This document shows positions 22,048 to 33,400 of a stretch of 64,000 bases of DNA, piece after piece (the first letter of the stretch is position 1; every line of letters begins with the position of its first letter). The stretch is from positions 2,948,001-3,012,000 of the forward strand of contig NC_087389.1 in NCBI RefSeq assembly GCF_963675165.1, in the 5' to 3' direction. Below the pieces are notes generated by a model. The model searched no databases and was not told the DNA's origin. It worked only from the letters and a program-made list of their open reading frames with translations. The DNA comes from Halichondria panicea (lineage: Eukaryota > Porifera > Demospongiae > Suberitida > Halichondriidae). The translations under genes and the position numbers were made by a program.

Positions 22048-23154
22048 ATGTTGCTGGTGATGATTTCTACACTATACAAGAAAAACCTGTTCTATCAGCA
22101 GCTAAACTTTAAGTGGAATTGTATCTTTCATTTTAATCTTGTCTATAAGGATATATCTTCACGATGCCGTTTGTCACCAGTTATTAGAATCCTGTTGTTG
22201 ACTGCTTTTCTTTTTGTTTATCTGGCTGACTTGGTGTGTGGGTGGATGGTTTATGCAGTATTGGCTCACGAAAGCACAGCTAAGCAGGGGATGTCTAAAG
22301 TAATTGCTGGATACGTTCTGTCTATGCTTCAATGGACTCGTCAGGTAATCTATTGGATTATGGGAATACCTGGAGGATTAAAACTGAACACACCACTAAA
22401 CCACTATATTGGTAAAGAACTACTTGTAATTTTGGATTTGTGGCAATATTTTTATTCTGATTTTATTGCTATGTACTTGGACTCGATTTTAATGATTCTT
22501 TTGCTTCTTCTGCTATTTGGACTTACCATTTTCTTGACTGCTTTGCATGATTTTCTCAAATTTTTACATTTAAGTTTAACATGCTTCTTTGTTTTCACAA
22601 GTCGAACAGTTGGGCTTCAAGTTTCAATACTGAAATCACTAGCTAGATTATTTATGGGATCAAAATGGAATGTACTTAGAAAGCGAGTAGATTCTTGTGA
22701 CTACGATACTAATCAACTTCTTGTAGGAACTATCCTGTTCACAGTTCTGTTGTTCCTGCTACCAACAACAGGTGTGTATTTTATCCTCTTTTTGATACAA
22801 AGACTTACCCAATTTGGGATTCAGCTAGTGTTGAAAGTAACTACCGTTATGTTGAACAGGAGCACGATGTCAGCTACCTCTTACCTTTGTTTCCTTATTA
22901 ATGAGGATCCCTTAACATGCCTGAAAGTGAACATGAAGCTATCAGAAGGTGTTAATTGTCAAAAGGTACCACAATTGAAATTTGTACTGAATGGCAAAAA
23001 CTACTCAGCTCACGAAATTCGGTTGATTGTTAAGTCGATTCCTGTCAGTGCGGAAACTATTGATCGTATAGAAGGACCATTAAGTTTAGATCATGGTGTT
23101 GCAAAGCATGCAATGTTAGAGTTTCTAGGATCTGTACCCAGAGATTTCTACTAG
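22048..23154 (+). CDS. PIGQ: PIGQ/Gpi1, GPI-GlcNAc transferase subunit Q
   Basis: The single-exon ORF has 368 codons. The polypeptide is very hydrophobic, with segments about residues 46-70, 98-110, 146-175, 225-255 and possibly more. Conserved Gpi1 signatures are IMGIPGGLKLNTPLNHYIGK (about 104-123), SRTVGLQVSILKSLARLFMG (about 187-206), KWNVLRKRVDSCDYDTNQLL and GTILFTVLLFLLPTT. PIGQ stabilises the multi-subunit ER enzyme that transfers GlcNAc to phosphatidylinositol in the first step of GPI-anchor synthesis. The animal protein is usually 580 residues or longer; here the N-terminal cytosolic region is missing although the Gpi1 domain looks whole. Only 202 bp separate the ATG from the KIAA0930 start, so there is little room for upstream coding exons. 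The start Met is uncertain (Met1 or Met5). Confidence 0.88.
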   Translation: MLLVMISTLYKKNLFYQQLNFKWNCIFHFNLVYKDISSRCRLSPVIRILLLTAFLFVYLADLVCGWMVYAVLAHESTAKQGMSKVIAGYVLSMLQWTRQVIYWIMGIPGGLKLNTPLNHYIGKELLVILDLWQYFYSDFIAMYLDSILMILLLLLLFGLTIFLTALHDFLKFLHLSLTCFFVFTSRTVGLQVSILKSLARLFMGSKWNVLRKRVDSCDYDTNQLLVGTILFTVLLFLLPTTGVYFILFLIQRLTQFGIQLVLKVTTVMLNRSTMSATSYLCFLINEDPLTCLKVNMKLSEGVNCQKVPQLKFVLNGKNYSAHEIRLIVKSIPVSAETIDRIEGPLSLDHGVAKHAMLEFLGSVPRDFY

Positions 23155-23816
23155 TCTGTATATATTATTGATTGTAGCCAAAGCATGCAAAGGTTGTTTA
23201 TAATAATAATTATTATTATTGCTTTACAGTGACCATGAGACATATGTGAGAAATTAACAGAGTGTAAAAAAAAGTTGACTTAGTGAGGTAACTGATAGAC
23301 TGAACCAGGGAACAGCTATAATTATATAAACTATATTATATACATTTGTAACAAGGGCACAAAATTAATAATGATACGAACACAAATTTTTCAAGTCAAA
23401 GTTCAGTTCAAAGTGTTTCCAAAGGAAATGTCTCAATTTAATTAACTTTGTTGGTGTGCACGGATAAAGTTAGGTCAATTATTCCACTGGGATTGAATTC
23501 CATGTTCTAACAAAAAAAATTCCTTGCAATGCTTAGTCTTGAGAATCTGTGACACATTTTTTGGTTTTTTGCTGCTCTGGTATTGCTATTTTTACATGTA
23601 TGTATTGGTGAATATTGATTGTGTCTCTTGAGGATCGCATTTAATCATGAATACAATGTCTTGTAGACTAACAGGGCAATTAACATGTGTAAAGATAACA
23701 GTCTTGACTTATATAATCACTGATGTAGTCCTTCAAGATGTACTTTGTAGCCCTCCTCTATTTGGTACCAAGGCCTCCGCCTTTGTAAAATACGGATGTA
23801 AGCCAGATCAGTAAAC
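23155..23816. other. PIGQ 3' flank, no gene seen
   Basis: This is AT-rich sequence with a short ATT/AAT triplet tract (about 23203-23220). No coding frame or inverted repeat was recognised. Confidence 0.5.
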
Positions 23817-24215
23817 ACCAGCAACCATGCTCGCCCCGATATTTGTGCAAGAGGTTTCTGGAACAATCACCAAGATGCATTTTTTGATGTAAGGGTATTC
23901 TTAGTCTTGTGGACCAGCCGATATAATGGATCCGCGAGACTAGCGTATTCTACCCTAACGCACCTAGTAACCGCTCAGGAGCCGGATATGCCTACAGGAG
24001 ACACGAGCAAGCTAAAAGAGGGAATATGGACAAAGGGTCAGAGAGATCGAGCGGGGAGTCTTCACACCCCTAGTCCTCTCAACCTGGGGCAAGGAAGCAG
24101 CGACAGACTCGCTGACATGATAGCATCGAAGAGACTGAATCCCTACCCAGCTGTAATGGGATGGCTTAGATGCAGGCTATCATTTGCATCCATTCGCTCC
24201 ACAATAATGTGGTGA
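23817..24215 (+). pseudogene. broken retroelement coding remnant (C-terminal region of an RT-type polyprotein)
   Basis: Scattered frames carry pieces of a block very common next to reverse transcriptase in predicted cnidarian and sponge retroelement proteins. One frame near 23830-23905 has an ARGFWNNHQDAFFDVRVF-like piece; a second (about 24040-24097) has VFTPLVLSTWG; a third (24105-24215) has SDRLADMIASKR and VMGWLRCRLSFASIRSTIM. The order is right but stops and frameshifts separate the pieces, so it is dead. No terminal repeats or RT core are visible. The family assignment rests on remembered motif patterns. Confidence 0.6.
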
Positions 24216-24225
24216 TTGAAATCTG

Positions 24226-24332
24226 CTAGACATCTATGCTATGCTATAACGATTTAAAGGCGTTGCTTCCGATAAGCAGTCATTCCACGAAAACATTGCG
24301 AAATAAGTGCCTGGCTGAGTTACCATGGTGAT
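24226..24332. repeat. fragment related to the palindromic element at 31945-32172
   Basis: TTTAAAGGCGT then GCTTCCGATAAGCAGTCATTCC and GAAATAAGTGCC recur in the same order at 32050-32155. The TACCGTATAGCG ends are missing here, so it is a truncated copy. Confidence 0.6.
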
Positions 24333-24418
24333 GCACCCGACGATCTTTGCCTCATAGCTACAAGCTCCTAGATCCTAGATCGATATACGCGATCCTAGCG
24401 CCGGCCTGAACAGTGAAG

Positions 24419-27400
24419 ATGGATTCTTATGGGTAAGTGTACGGCATATAATTTGATTAGAGATGATACACTTCTATCAGGAGGCCCCAAAAATTTTCAG
24501 TCAGTAGGAAGCAAGAATTGCAGCTGCAAACTGAACTTGAAACTTTAAGAAACAAGGTAGGTCTATTGTGATTTACTACTGTATACATTGTGTAGAAGTT
24601 TAGATCATGGTATTGCAAATACCGTACTCACTCTAATTACCGCACCAAATGTTACACTTGGTTTTACTACCCTATTAAAACGCTCATTTTAAAGTAAAAA
24701 AATAATTTAATTTCGAGGTTGGTGCTTTGATTAGAGCGAGTTCGCTAAAAATGAGTGTGGTAGTTTAATAATGATGCGACGATCTGTAAGATAGCCCAAA
24801 GTTAAGATCACCCTCTTCAAGTAGTACTAAAACAGTGTATAGAATCTACAGGACAATCATGACATTAATTTTTCTTTTTTCTAATGAAAAATTTAGCTTG
24901 CATGGGATCTCAGTCCAGCTTGCACTATAGATGAGCGTCGTTTGCTCCCCAGTGAATTTCCCCATCATGATGTACAGCATATTCTTGATATCTATAATTA
25001 TAGCTCTCTCGGCACACATGACCAACCACATCTGCTGGTACAACTTCATATAATTATGGCTACTGCAAAGCGATCCTCAGCGTTACCAGGTTCTTGCATC
25101 ACCCCCAGTTGTTCATTTATGACTGGAATCCATGTATCTTTGTATACAGTGGAACCTGGACACCTTGATTCCAGAGGCAGGCCGGATAATCGAATAGGTA
25201 AACCACGCCTTGATCCACCCAACTTAATTGATTAACAGCAGTGCCACATGGTTGTCTGTGCATGCACCGAAGGTAACCAGGCTCGTCTCCATAGTAACAG
25301 CTGCATGGTCGATCATTACTCACTCATTTGAGTTTGCATGCAGCAAAATTAATTAATTCCAAAAATTAATGTTCATCATGATAATTATAATGTATAATTG
25401 CTATTAGTAGCTTTGGCATCTCCACTAAGACATCAGCACCCGCGGTGCTTTCATTCTAATTAGCTAAGCACCAGAAAATGGTAATTCCAAGAAAAATGAC
25501 GAATTAAGGCCCCGACTAACAAAACAAAACACATCATTTGGTACACTTGGTGCTCAATTAGAACAGAAATTTTGAGGTTGGTGCCAATATTAGAGCGGTG
25601 TGGTAATTATAAGGTGTATACGGTAGGTGGTTTCTTTTTAGGCTTCTGCACTAACATGACTAATCATACAATGCTATTTATTATTTAGGCAGTTTTAGAT
25701 CGGTATGTCAAGCAGCTTGCTAATGAAGAAAAAGTTGGAGACTCTACTCGTAGTATATCCACATCGTCTTTGGAGGTATTTATTTGCTAACGACAAAAAA
25801 AATTATACGTTTTGCACATGAATTCATAATTTATACCGTATAGCGGGTAATTTTGAATATTGAGTAATATTGAGACATTTCGTGGGTAATATATTTTCGT
25901 GGTTGCAGCTTGCACTGCAGGTAAAGGTAGGCAAGGTCGCTTCATTCGTGGGTAAAATATTCGTGGTCAGACATCCAACCACGAAAACCACGAATATTTT
26001 GCCCCACGAAAATTACACGCTATACGGTAGTGCTGTATGCCAGGGCGAAACGTCCATGTCGCATATCAGGGTTTCATACAGAATTTTTAGCCAAGGGGGG
26101 AAATGACGACGGCCACACGCCGTTGAAAATTTGTGGGTCCCCCCGGAAAAAATTTGGCAGAATGATTGTCTAAGGTGCGATTTGGAGGTTTTTGTGCTTC
26201 AGTCTAAGTTCTTAACTGTTCTTACTGCATTGTACACCTTCAACTCACTTGAAAAAAACATTTTTTAGTAAAGCAGAAAAGGTACTCAAATTGACCTCTA
26301 ATGTGTGTACAGAGGCTATAGTCCCACTATGTACATGCATGCTCTGCTTATGTTGTAAGGCAAAGGGTATCATAATAATAATTGTATACACGCATTTTGT
26401 GTACCTTAAGGTGACATATTTTCGCGTGTATTAATTTCTGCTATTTCTGCGAATGAGAGTAAAATCGCAAAAATTAGTACTCGCAAATAATTGGCCGCCC
26501 TCTTGTTTAATGTATCCAGATCGACATTTCGCAAAAAATTATACCGCAAAATGTACAAAACTGTAAAAACGCAAACAAATCTACCTGTGAAAATATGGTA
26601 TGTAATCTCCTGTCTGAACTCTTGAACTGTACCATGTGCTAGATTGGATATACATGTATGCACTCCTGATGCAGAGGAGGTTGGAAGGAAGTTGAGATCA
26701 CGTGCAAAAATATCTCTAAATGTGCTGAGTCGGCGCTATTTTTGTGTCTAGTCAGCAGTTTAGTTTATAAGAGCTAGAGATGAGGAGTAGAAGATCCAGA
26801 GGAGCGCCTACACGCCAGACTCCTGTTTAATCCAGGAAGACAAGTCTCATCTCCGTAGATCTAGTACTTTGGCTAGGAGAAATCTTAGTAGAGATTTTAA
26901 ATCAGAAGCTGGTGCAGCGATCAATGTTGTACAGCTTGGAGTGAGGAAGAAGTCAGACTACCCATTTTCTTGATGTTCAGTAGCTATCTATGAAACTGCT
27001 GACTAGACACAAAAATAGCGCGGACTCAGCACATTTAGAGCTTTAATTTATATTTTTGCACGTGATCTCAACTTCCTTCCAACCTCCTCTGCTCCTTATG
27101 TATGTAAGAGGCTTTTTCTCCACGTAGAATAATCATTATAATATAGCTACATGTAGATCTATCTGAATCACTGTACAATTTGGTATGACATCATTAATTT
27201 TTCATATTTCCAGGGGGGAGAAATTTTGGCTAGGGGTGGGAAATCCTAGGGCGCCCCCCCCCCCTCTGTTTGAAACCCTGCATATTTAGAGGGTCGCCGT
27301 AAATCGAATAAATGCCACTGTAATGAATTTATGTATGGCTCTCTCCCACATGCTTGTTCCATGTTTGGTGCTTTTCCTCGGCCAATCCTAGCAGTTTTTG

Positions 27401-30400
27401 AGGAAATAGTTATTTTTTCTATTGTCGAGTGTGTTTTGTACACTATAGAAACTGCACTTGCGTAATGGTTAGATAATGGGCATGAGGTATATATGTGTTA
27501 TAGTGTCCCAAAGCTCGAGTGTGTAGCAGGGATGAGGGACACTATAACCATAGATACCGAATGCACATTATCTAACCCATTTAGATACCAAAACCTATTG
27601 GCTACTAGAAATGCACTAGCTTAGCAACAGTCAACCTATATAAACAACCTAGCAACTGCATCATTTCTTTTATATCTGAAAAGTTGGTATCTCTGTGGCT
27701 CTACTAAATCTGTGTCTCTATTCAAGTCAACTCACAGGACAAAATTATAGTCCTAGCTCCACCCACAAAACTGAAACGTCTAGCTCCACCCCCGCTTTTG
27801 CAGCAAACAAGTGTAGCATATTTTTGGTATGCCATGGAGTCGTACTACTCAGCGGCTCCTATATTACTCTCAAACAAAGCGAAAGAAAGAAGCCAAAACT
27901 AGAATCCCAACACTTCCCTACATCCAGCTCCTCCTCCATGCAGCCTTGCAGTAAACAAGCACAGCATACTGCCCAAGAAACAAGCGGCTCGTACTATTCT
28001 CGAACAAAGCCAAAAGAAAAAACGATAGAGCTTCCCTCTTCCATTCTACAAACTGTATAATATATACTTCTGTTATTGTGCTACTAGACTAAGCATCTAG
28101 CTACATGCAGTCATGTGCATCTCCTTGTAAATGACAATACAATGTACATAGCCTGAAGCATTATTTAATAGAGCATGTTGCCAAGTGCTCTATTAGAAAT
28201 AGAGCACATAGCAACAATAAGCAAAAACACTCTTATGTATCTTGATTTTAAGCCCATTCTCAACTGCTTTTTTTGTACTCTAATTTAAACTCTATACCTA
28301 GACTTGCCATACCCTTTCTATCTGAGAAAGGGAGCATGCAAGGTGACTATCAATGACTCAGACAAAGGATGGAATATAGTTATAGTGACGTCACTGCTGT
28401 CTTGCTGGTATGCATAATTGCTGTACCTACATGTGACCACTGAACCACAACACAGGAAACCACACCCTTTTCCTTGAACCACTTCCGCAAAATTCAGTAG
28501 GTATGCAATGAAGACATGTCGTTGATAGTCACCTTGCCAGTCCGTCATGGTCTCCAGTCAAAACTATGCCAAGGAAATAAATTTTGAATGTTTAGCTAGA
28601 GCTACGCCGTAAACGTATCTTGATAAAAAGCGCATTCTCAACTGCAGGTTTTGTACTCAAATTTAAGCGCGTTGCAAAGAAATTTAATTTTGATTGACAG
28701 CTAGCTACATGTAGCTCGCAGAGGCTCTGGCTAGCTCGTAAAGTGCATGGTGTAGCTATTATTATAGCTGGTGATATCCATCTGAAAGGACTCATTGGGT
28801 AACGCTTTGTCTTGTGTGATCATACTGAGAGAATGTGAGACTTAGATGATGTGGACTTGGACCTCTTTGTTCCAGTTCCTGGTTAATGTTTATGCCTCGG
28901 TGCTCATGAACAAGCGAAGTATACGGTAGTGTTTGCGTGTATTACCACTTCTTTAGCTACTTGACAGATACAATGGAATTGCAAGTAAGAGCTTCTATAG
29001 GCATTCGTGAATTTGCGAAGTATAGTTATGACTACCTTGATGGCTATTTCAGTCTCTTTAAACTCATACATAGCAAATCTGTGAGCTATTTTACTTAGTA
29101 TAGTTAGCTATAGCGTTAGCTATTGGTGGCTGAAAGAGTGAAGAAAGAGCTGCAAAGCTGCACTGATTCATTTAATAGAGCAGCAGCCATTAATTATGTG
29201 CGCTTTAGAAATCCATTAGCAACAGTCTTGATCCCACTTTTTTTACACCGTTCCCCTGCATGCAAAATTAATAGCTAATAGTTTCATATTCAGCTTTCCT
29301 GGATCCACCGAGGCATCAGCACCCGCGGTACTTTTATGATGTCATAACTCGTCACAGGGACGTCCGGTTACTGGGTAGGGCTCGAAAATGACTGCATTAT
29401 AATCGCACCCGCTATATCCAGTTTCAGTCCTTATGTGTGTTGAACATCAAATGTCTATATACCTCCTCGCATGCATATGCACGTCCGTGCAGCCTACAAC
29501 TAGCAGAAGAAAACACAGGAAAGGTCAGCGGAGGCCTGTCTGTGAATCAAAAGTAACCAAGCTGGAAACAACAATCTATTCTGATTGCAAATCTACACTG
29601 TTAGAAAAAAAGTTGTCACCTAGAACAGTGGTGGTTGGAGCATCAAGTAATGTTAAGTTTGCCATCACCAGTTGTTTAAATACTAGTGTGCCTGTTCAGC
29701 AAGCTCGAAGAAAGGAATCCAGACCAAAGTTACTAAAACCACCTCCCAGAGTTAGTAAGAAACAACCTAGCAGACGCCCAATTACCCAGACACAAACAGA
29801 AAGTCATCTATCTTATCAGAGGGATACAATCGATGACTACAACAGTGTCGGTAGCAGTAATACCACCTCTAACAAACAGACACTAGTTTTATCTAGGTGC
29901 GATGATGATGATTCTGTTGCCTCCAAAAGTCCCAGTTTGAATAGGAGTGCTGGTGAACAGAGCTACCCAGCTAGTAGTGCTGACTCATCAATATTACTTG
30001 GCCCCCCGCAATATTTTGGAACAATTTTTGACAATTTATCACCTAAAACTGTATACAGTAATAGCATCACTGCTAGTACGCATTCCTCACAGCCTTTGTC
30101 AGGAGCGTTAATGCTTGAAGTTAACATGCGATTTAGATCAAAGGAAACTCATGTCAGCGTGGAGCATCCATTAAGAGATGACGTATATGACGAAACAAGA
30201 AAACCAGTAGAAGCTATAGTGAACCACTCTGGTGTCAGGGTTTCAAGTTCACACACTCCATATATGCAGCTGCAGGATGAAAGGCTTGGATGCCTACCAT
30301 CATCCCGAGAAAGTGTCAGCCCATATTCCACCAAAGACAATGAAGGTCAATCTCGTCCTGTAATGCAAAATGAGGAAGTACATGTATGTACAAATGATAT

Positions 30401-33400
30401 TCATATTCATGAAAAAACGAGCCTGCCATTTTCTCCTAAAGTTGACTCTGATAGTGACATTTTTTGCGTTGAGTCTCATCAAGAGGAAGCTACATATAAT
30501 GACACCATTGAAAGATCATCCTCAACTCTTGAAGCTAGCGAAGGCATTGTTTTTTCAATTGCAGGGAGTATGTCAAGTTTTGGGCAACCTCTCTCCAGAG
30601 ACCAAACTCCTTCTCCATCTTTTGACAAGAGTTCTCGAGAGCTCAGTTTTTCAGCAAGTAGTGATACTCAAACATATCCTGTTTCTTTTCAACCAAATAG
30701 CCAAGTTGGCAGCACTGTTCGGTTGCTATCAAATCAAAAGCTAGCCACATCGTCTTGGCTGCAAGCCATCAACAGCGGGGATTCAAAGAACAGCAAAGCA
30801 ACAGAATCAGATCTTTATAACTTTTCTGGAGTTAGTGGCGAGGAAGTCAAGCAGACTGTTTCTGTACATTATTTAGCTGATTCCGATCCTAGTGAATCCT
30901 TTAATCAGACAGTACATCTCAAACCAACAGCGATCGCCTCTGGATCAGGTAGTCTGAAGTACGAGGATGTTATCGGTGTTACTAATGATGATCAACAGAT
31001 TACTGATGACAACATCCATGTAAGTTCACTTTTTGCGTGCATGGTACATGTATTATGTATTAATTATCTTTTAGGAAATTCTTGCCTTCTCCAACTCACC
31101 AGTAACTATCGAAGATATACTCAACATCACTGGAAATACTTTAAGAAGACAGCCAAGAGAAACTATGGTGTCTCAGTGTAACAAAGACTCAAAGCTCTCT
31201 TTTTTGTCAACATGGGATTCTACTCTTTCACATACAAGTATCCATCATTTCTGCATGAATACTACGCTTCCCCAACTGCCAGTACCAACACAAATCTTAT
31301 CCAGACGGTCACACTGCAAACAACTTAAGCAAGATGACTTACAAATTATTGATGACATTAAAAAAATTGGCAAATCTCCTCCTAATACCGCAAGGTCCAA
31401 AGCTGCTACTTGTCTGAATGTTGCACAGCAGGTTTCAGACGGTCACAGTACCTCGAATTCTCAGCGTTCATTAGCCAGTGACAATGTAGCTCAGGGCAAA
31501 CTTAAAAAAAAGAGAAGCGACAGCAGATCTTTGCAAAAAAAGAAAGCAACTCTACAATACAAAGTACATGATAGTGCTATTTTTGGTTTGTCTGGTGAGA
31601 GCATGAAGATTGCCAAAAACCCCTCTCTGTAAGTTTGCATTTTATGCATTTCATACTATTAATATTGCTCTCCCCGTAGCTTACTGTGGACTCCTGCTCC
31701 CCCGAAACTGAGTCTTCATCCCTCTATTGTCCAGATGCATCTTTTTCCAAACTACAAGACAGATTCGGTGTCTAATGGTATTGAAACCATTGACAAGTAC
31801 CATTATGGAGAGAAAGTTGAGCCTTTTATTGTTAGCCAAGAGGACGTGATCAAAAATGAATTATCCAGGTAACACAAAACTAACGTGGTGGAGTGGGTGA
31901 TTGGTAGTGCACTGACAATTTTAAGTGATCTTTACAGCAGTATCTACCGTATAGCGCGAAATTTTCGAGGGGCTTAATTTTCGCGGATTTCGTGGGTTAG
32001 AATCCTACACGAAAATTAAGTCCACGAAAATTGAATTACCTGCTATAGCATGCATAGATTTAAAGGCGTGGCTTCCGGTAAGCAGTCATTCCGCGAACAT
32101 TGTGCAACGAAATAGCTTTTAGAGGCTAATCCACGAAATATAAGTGCCTCGAAAATTTCGCGCTATACGGTATTTTGATCATGTTCATTATGTATGACAT
32201 ACGTAAGTAATGTATACATCATAATTACAAGTATTTGCAGGAAGAATCTGTTATTCAGTTTTAGCGAGGGCATAATTACAAAGAGAAGAGGTCATGCAAC
32301 TCACTCTACATACTACTAGAATCCAGCACATTGCACCCTTAGGCCGAACATTTTCAAATGTCTAGCTGCAGTAAGAATTTCGCTGTGTATGAGAATAGTC
32401 TGATGAGTTGCATGTGCCCCTGGTCATAATTAATGATTGTAGTGCGCATTCATACATCATTCATACGATATCCCCTTATCACTTTTACTATATTTGGCCA
32501 ACATTCTATTGCAGGCTCACTGATCCTATTTTCCGCTCAGTTCCTAATTTCAGTGCAGTTTGTACTATGCTGGCCACTCAACCCGATAAAGGTATTTATA
32601 AGTGATGCATGGCTATGGATGTGAATGATTATACGGACACTTCTAATTTCCTGTACACTTTTCTAGGCAATTTTCGTTGTTCTATTACAACGGACACTCT
32701 TGGTGCTTTAATTTTAATATCCAGACAATACCAAGATACATTCCAAGCAATGTAGCTTTATAGCTAGCAATATGCTGCAGTTTGATAGCTCGAGGATTAG
32801 CTAGTTTTTTCAGTCGCACACTGTTTTATTTACTCGCCATGCAGCTGCATGCTTGTTCTAATTATTCCAGACATCAATTTGCTGTATATGTTACAATTAT
32901 ACCCAGACAATTTCATATTTTTTGCTGTTCAGTAAGTTAGAACATAATTATACATGTAATTATACAAACTTGAAACGTGTGTATTGGTTCCACATACATA
33001 AAAGAAATAAATGTACCGTTTCTCCAGAAGAATTCACCACTCAAGCCCAACTGAAGGAAGTTGAAAAATTATCTGAAGAGTCCTCTACAGCAGTGAATGT
33101 TGAATCCAGGCAACGTTCTGTTGGTAACTCCACTATACAGGGTGCCGGAGGCAGCAATGTATTACAGCACACTAAGTCACTCCTGCAGCTTGCACCTAAT
33201 GGTGAGGTGACTTGTGAGAAAGTGGAAGCAGCAAGCACACAGTTCAATGCTCTGATGATAGAGGTATATGTTTTTGATAAGTAGACTAGTAACTAGTAAT
33301 TGTCGACCCAGACCCTTTGATAAAGAAGATTCATTTGTTGCAGATTCAGCTTCAAAGGGAGAGACTGATTCAATATCACAAAGGTCTCAATACCCCTAAA

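Noticed and set aside
27695-28060. 121-codon plus-strand ORF in intron 3 of the TPR gene
   Set aside because: It is Ser/Lys-rich with an internal direct duplication at DNA level, no family match and no in-phase splice junction to exons 3 and 4.
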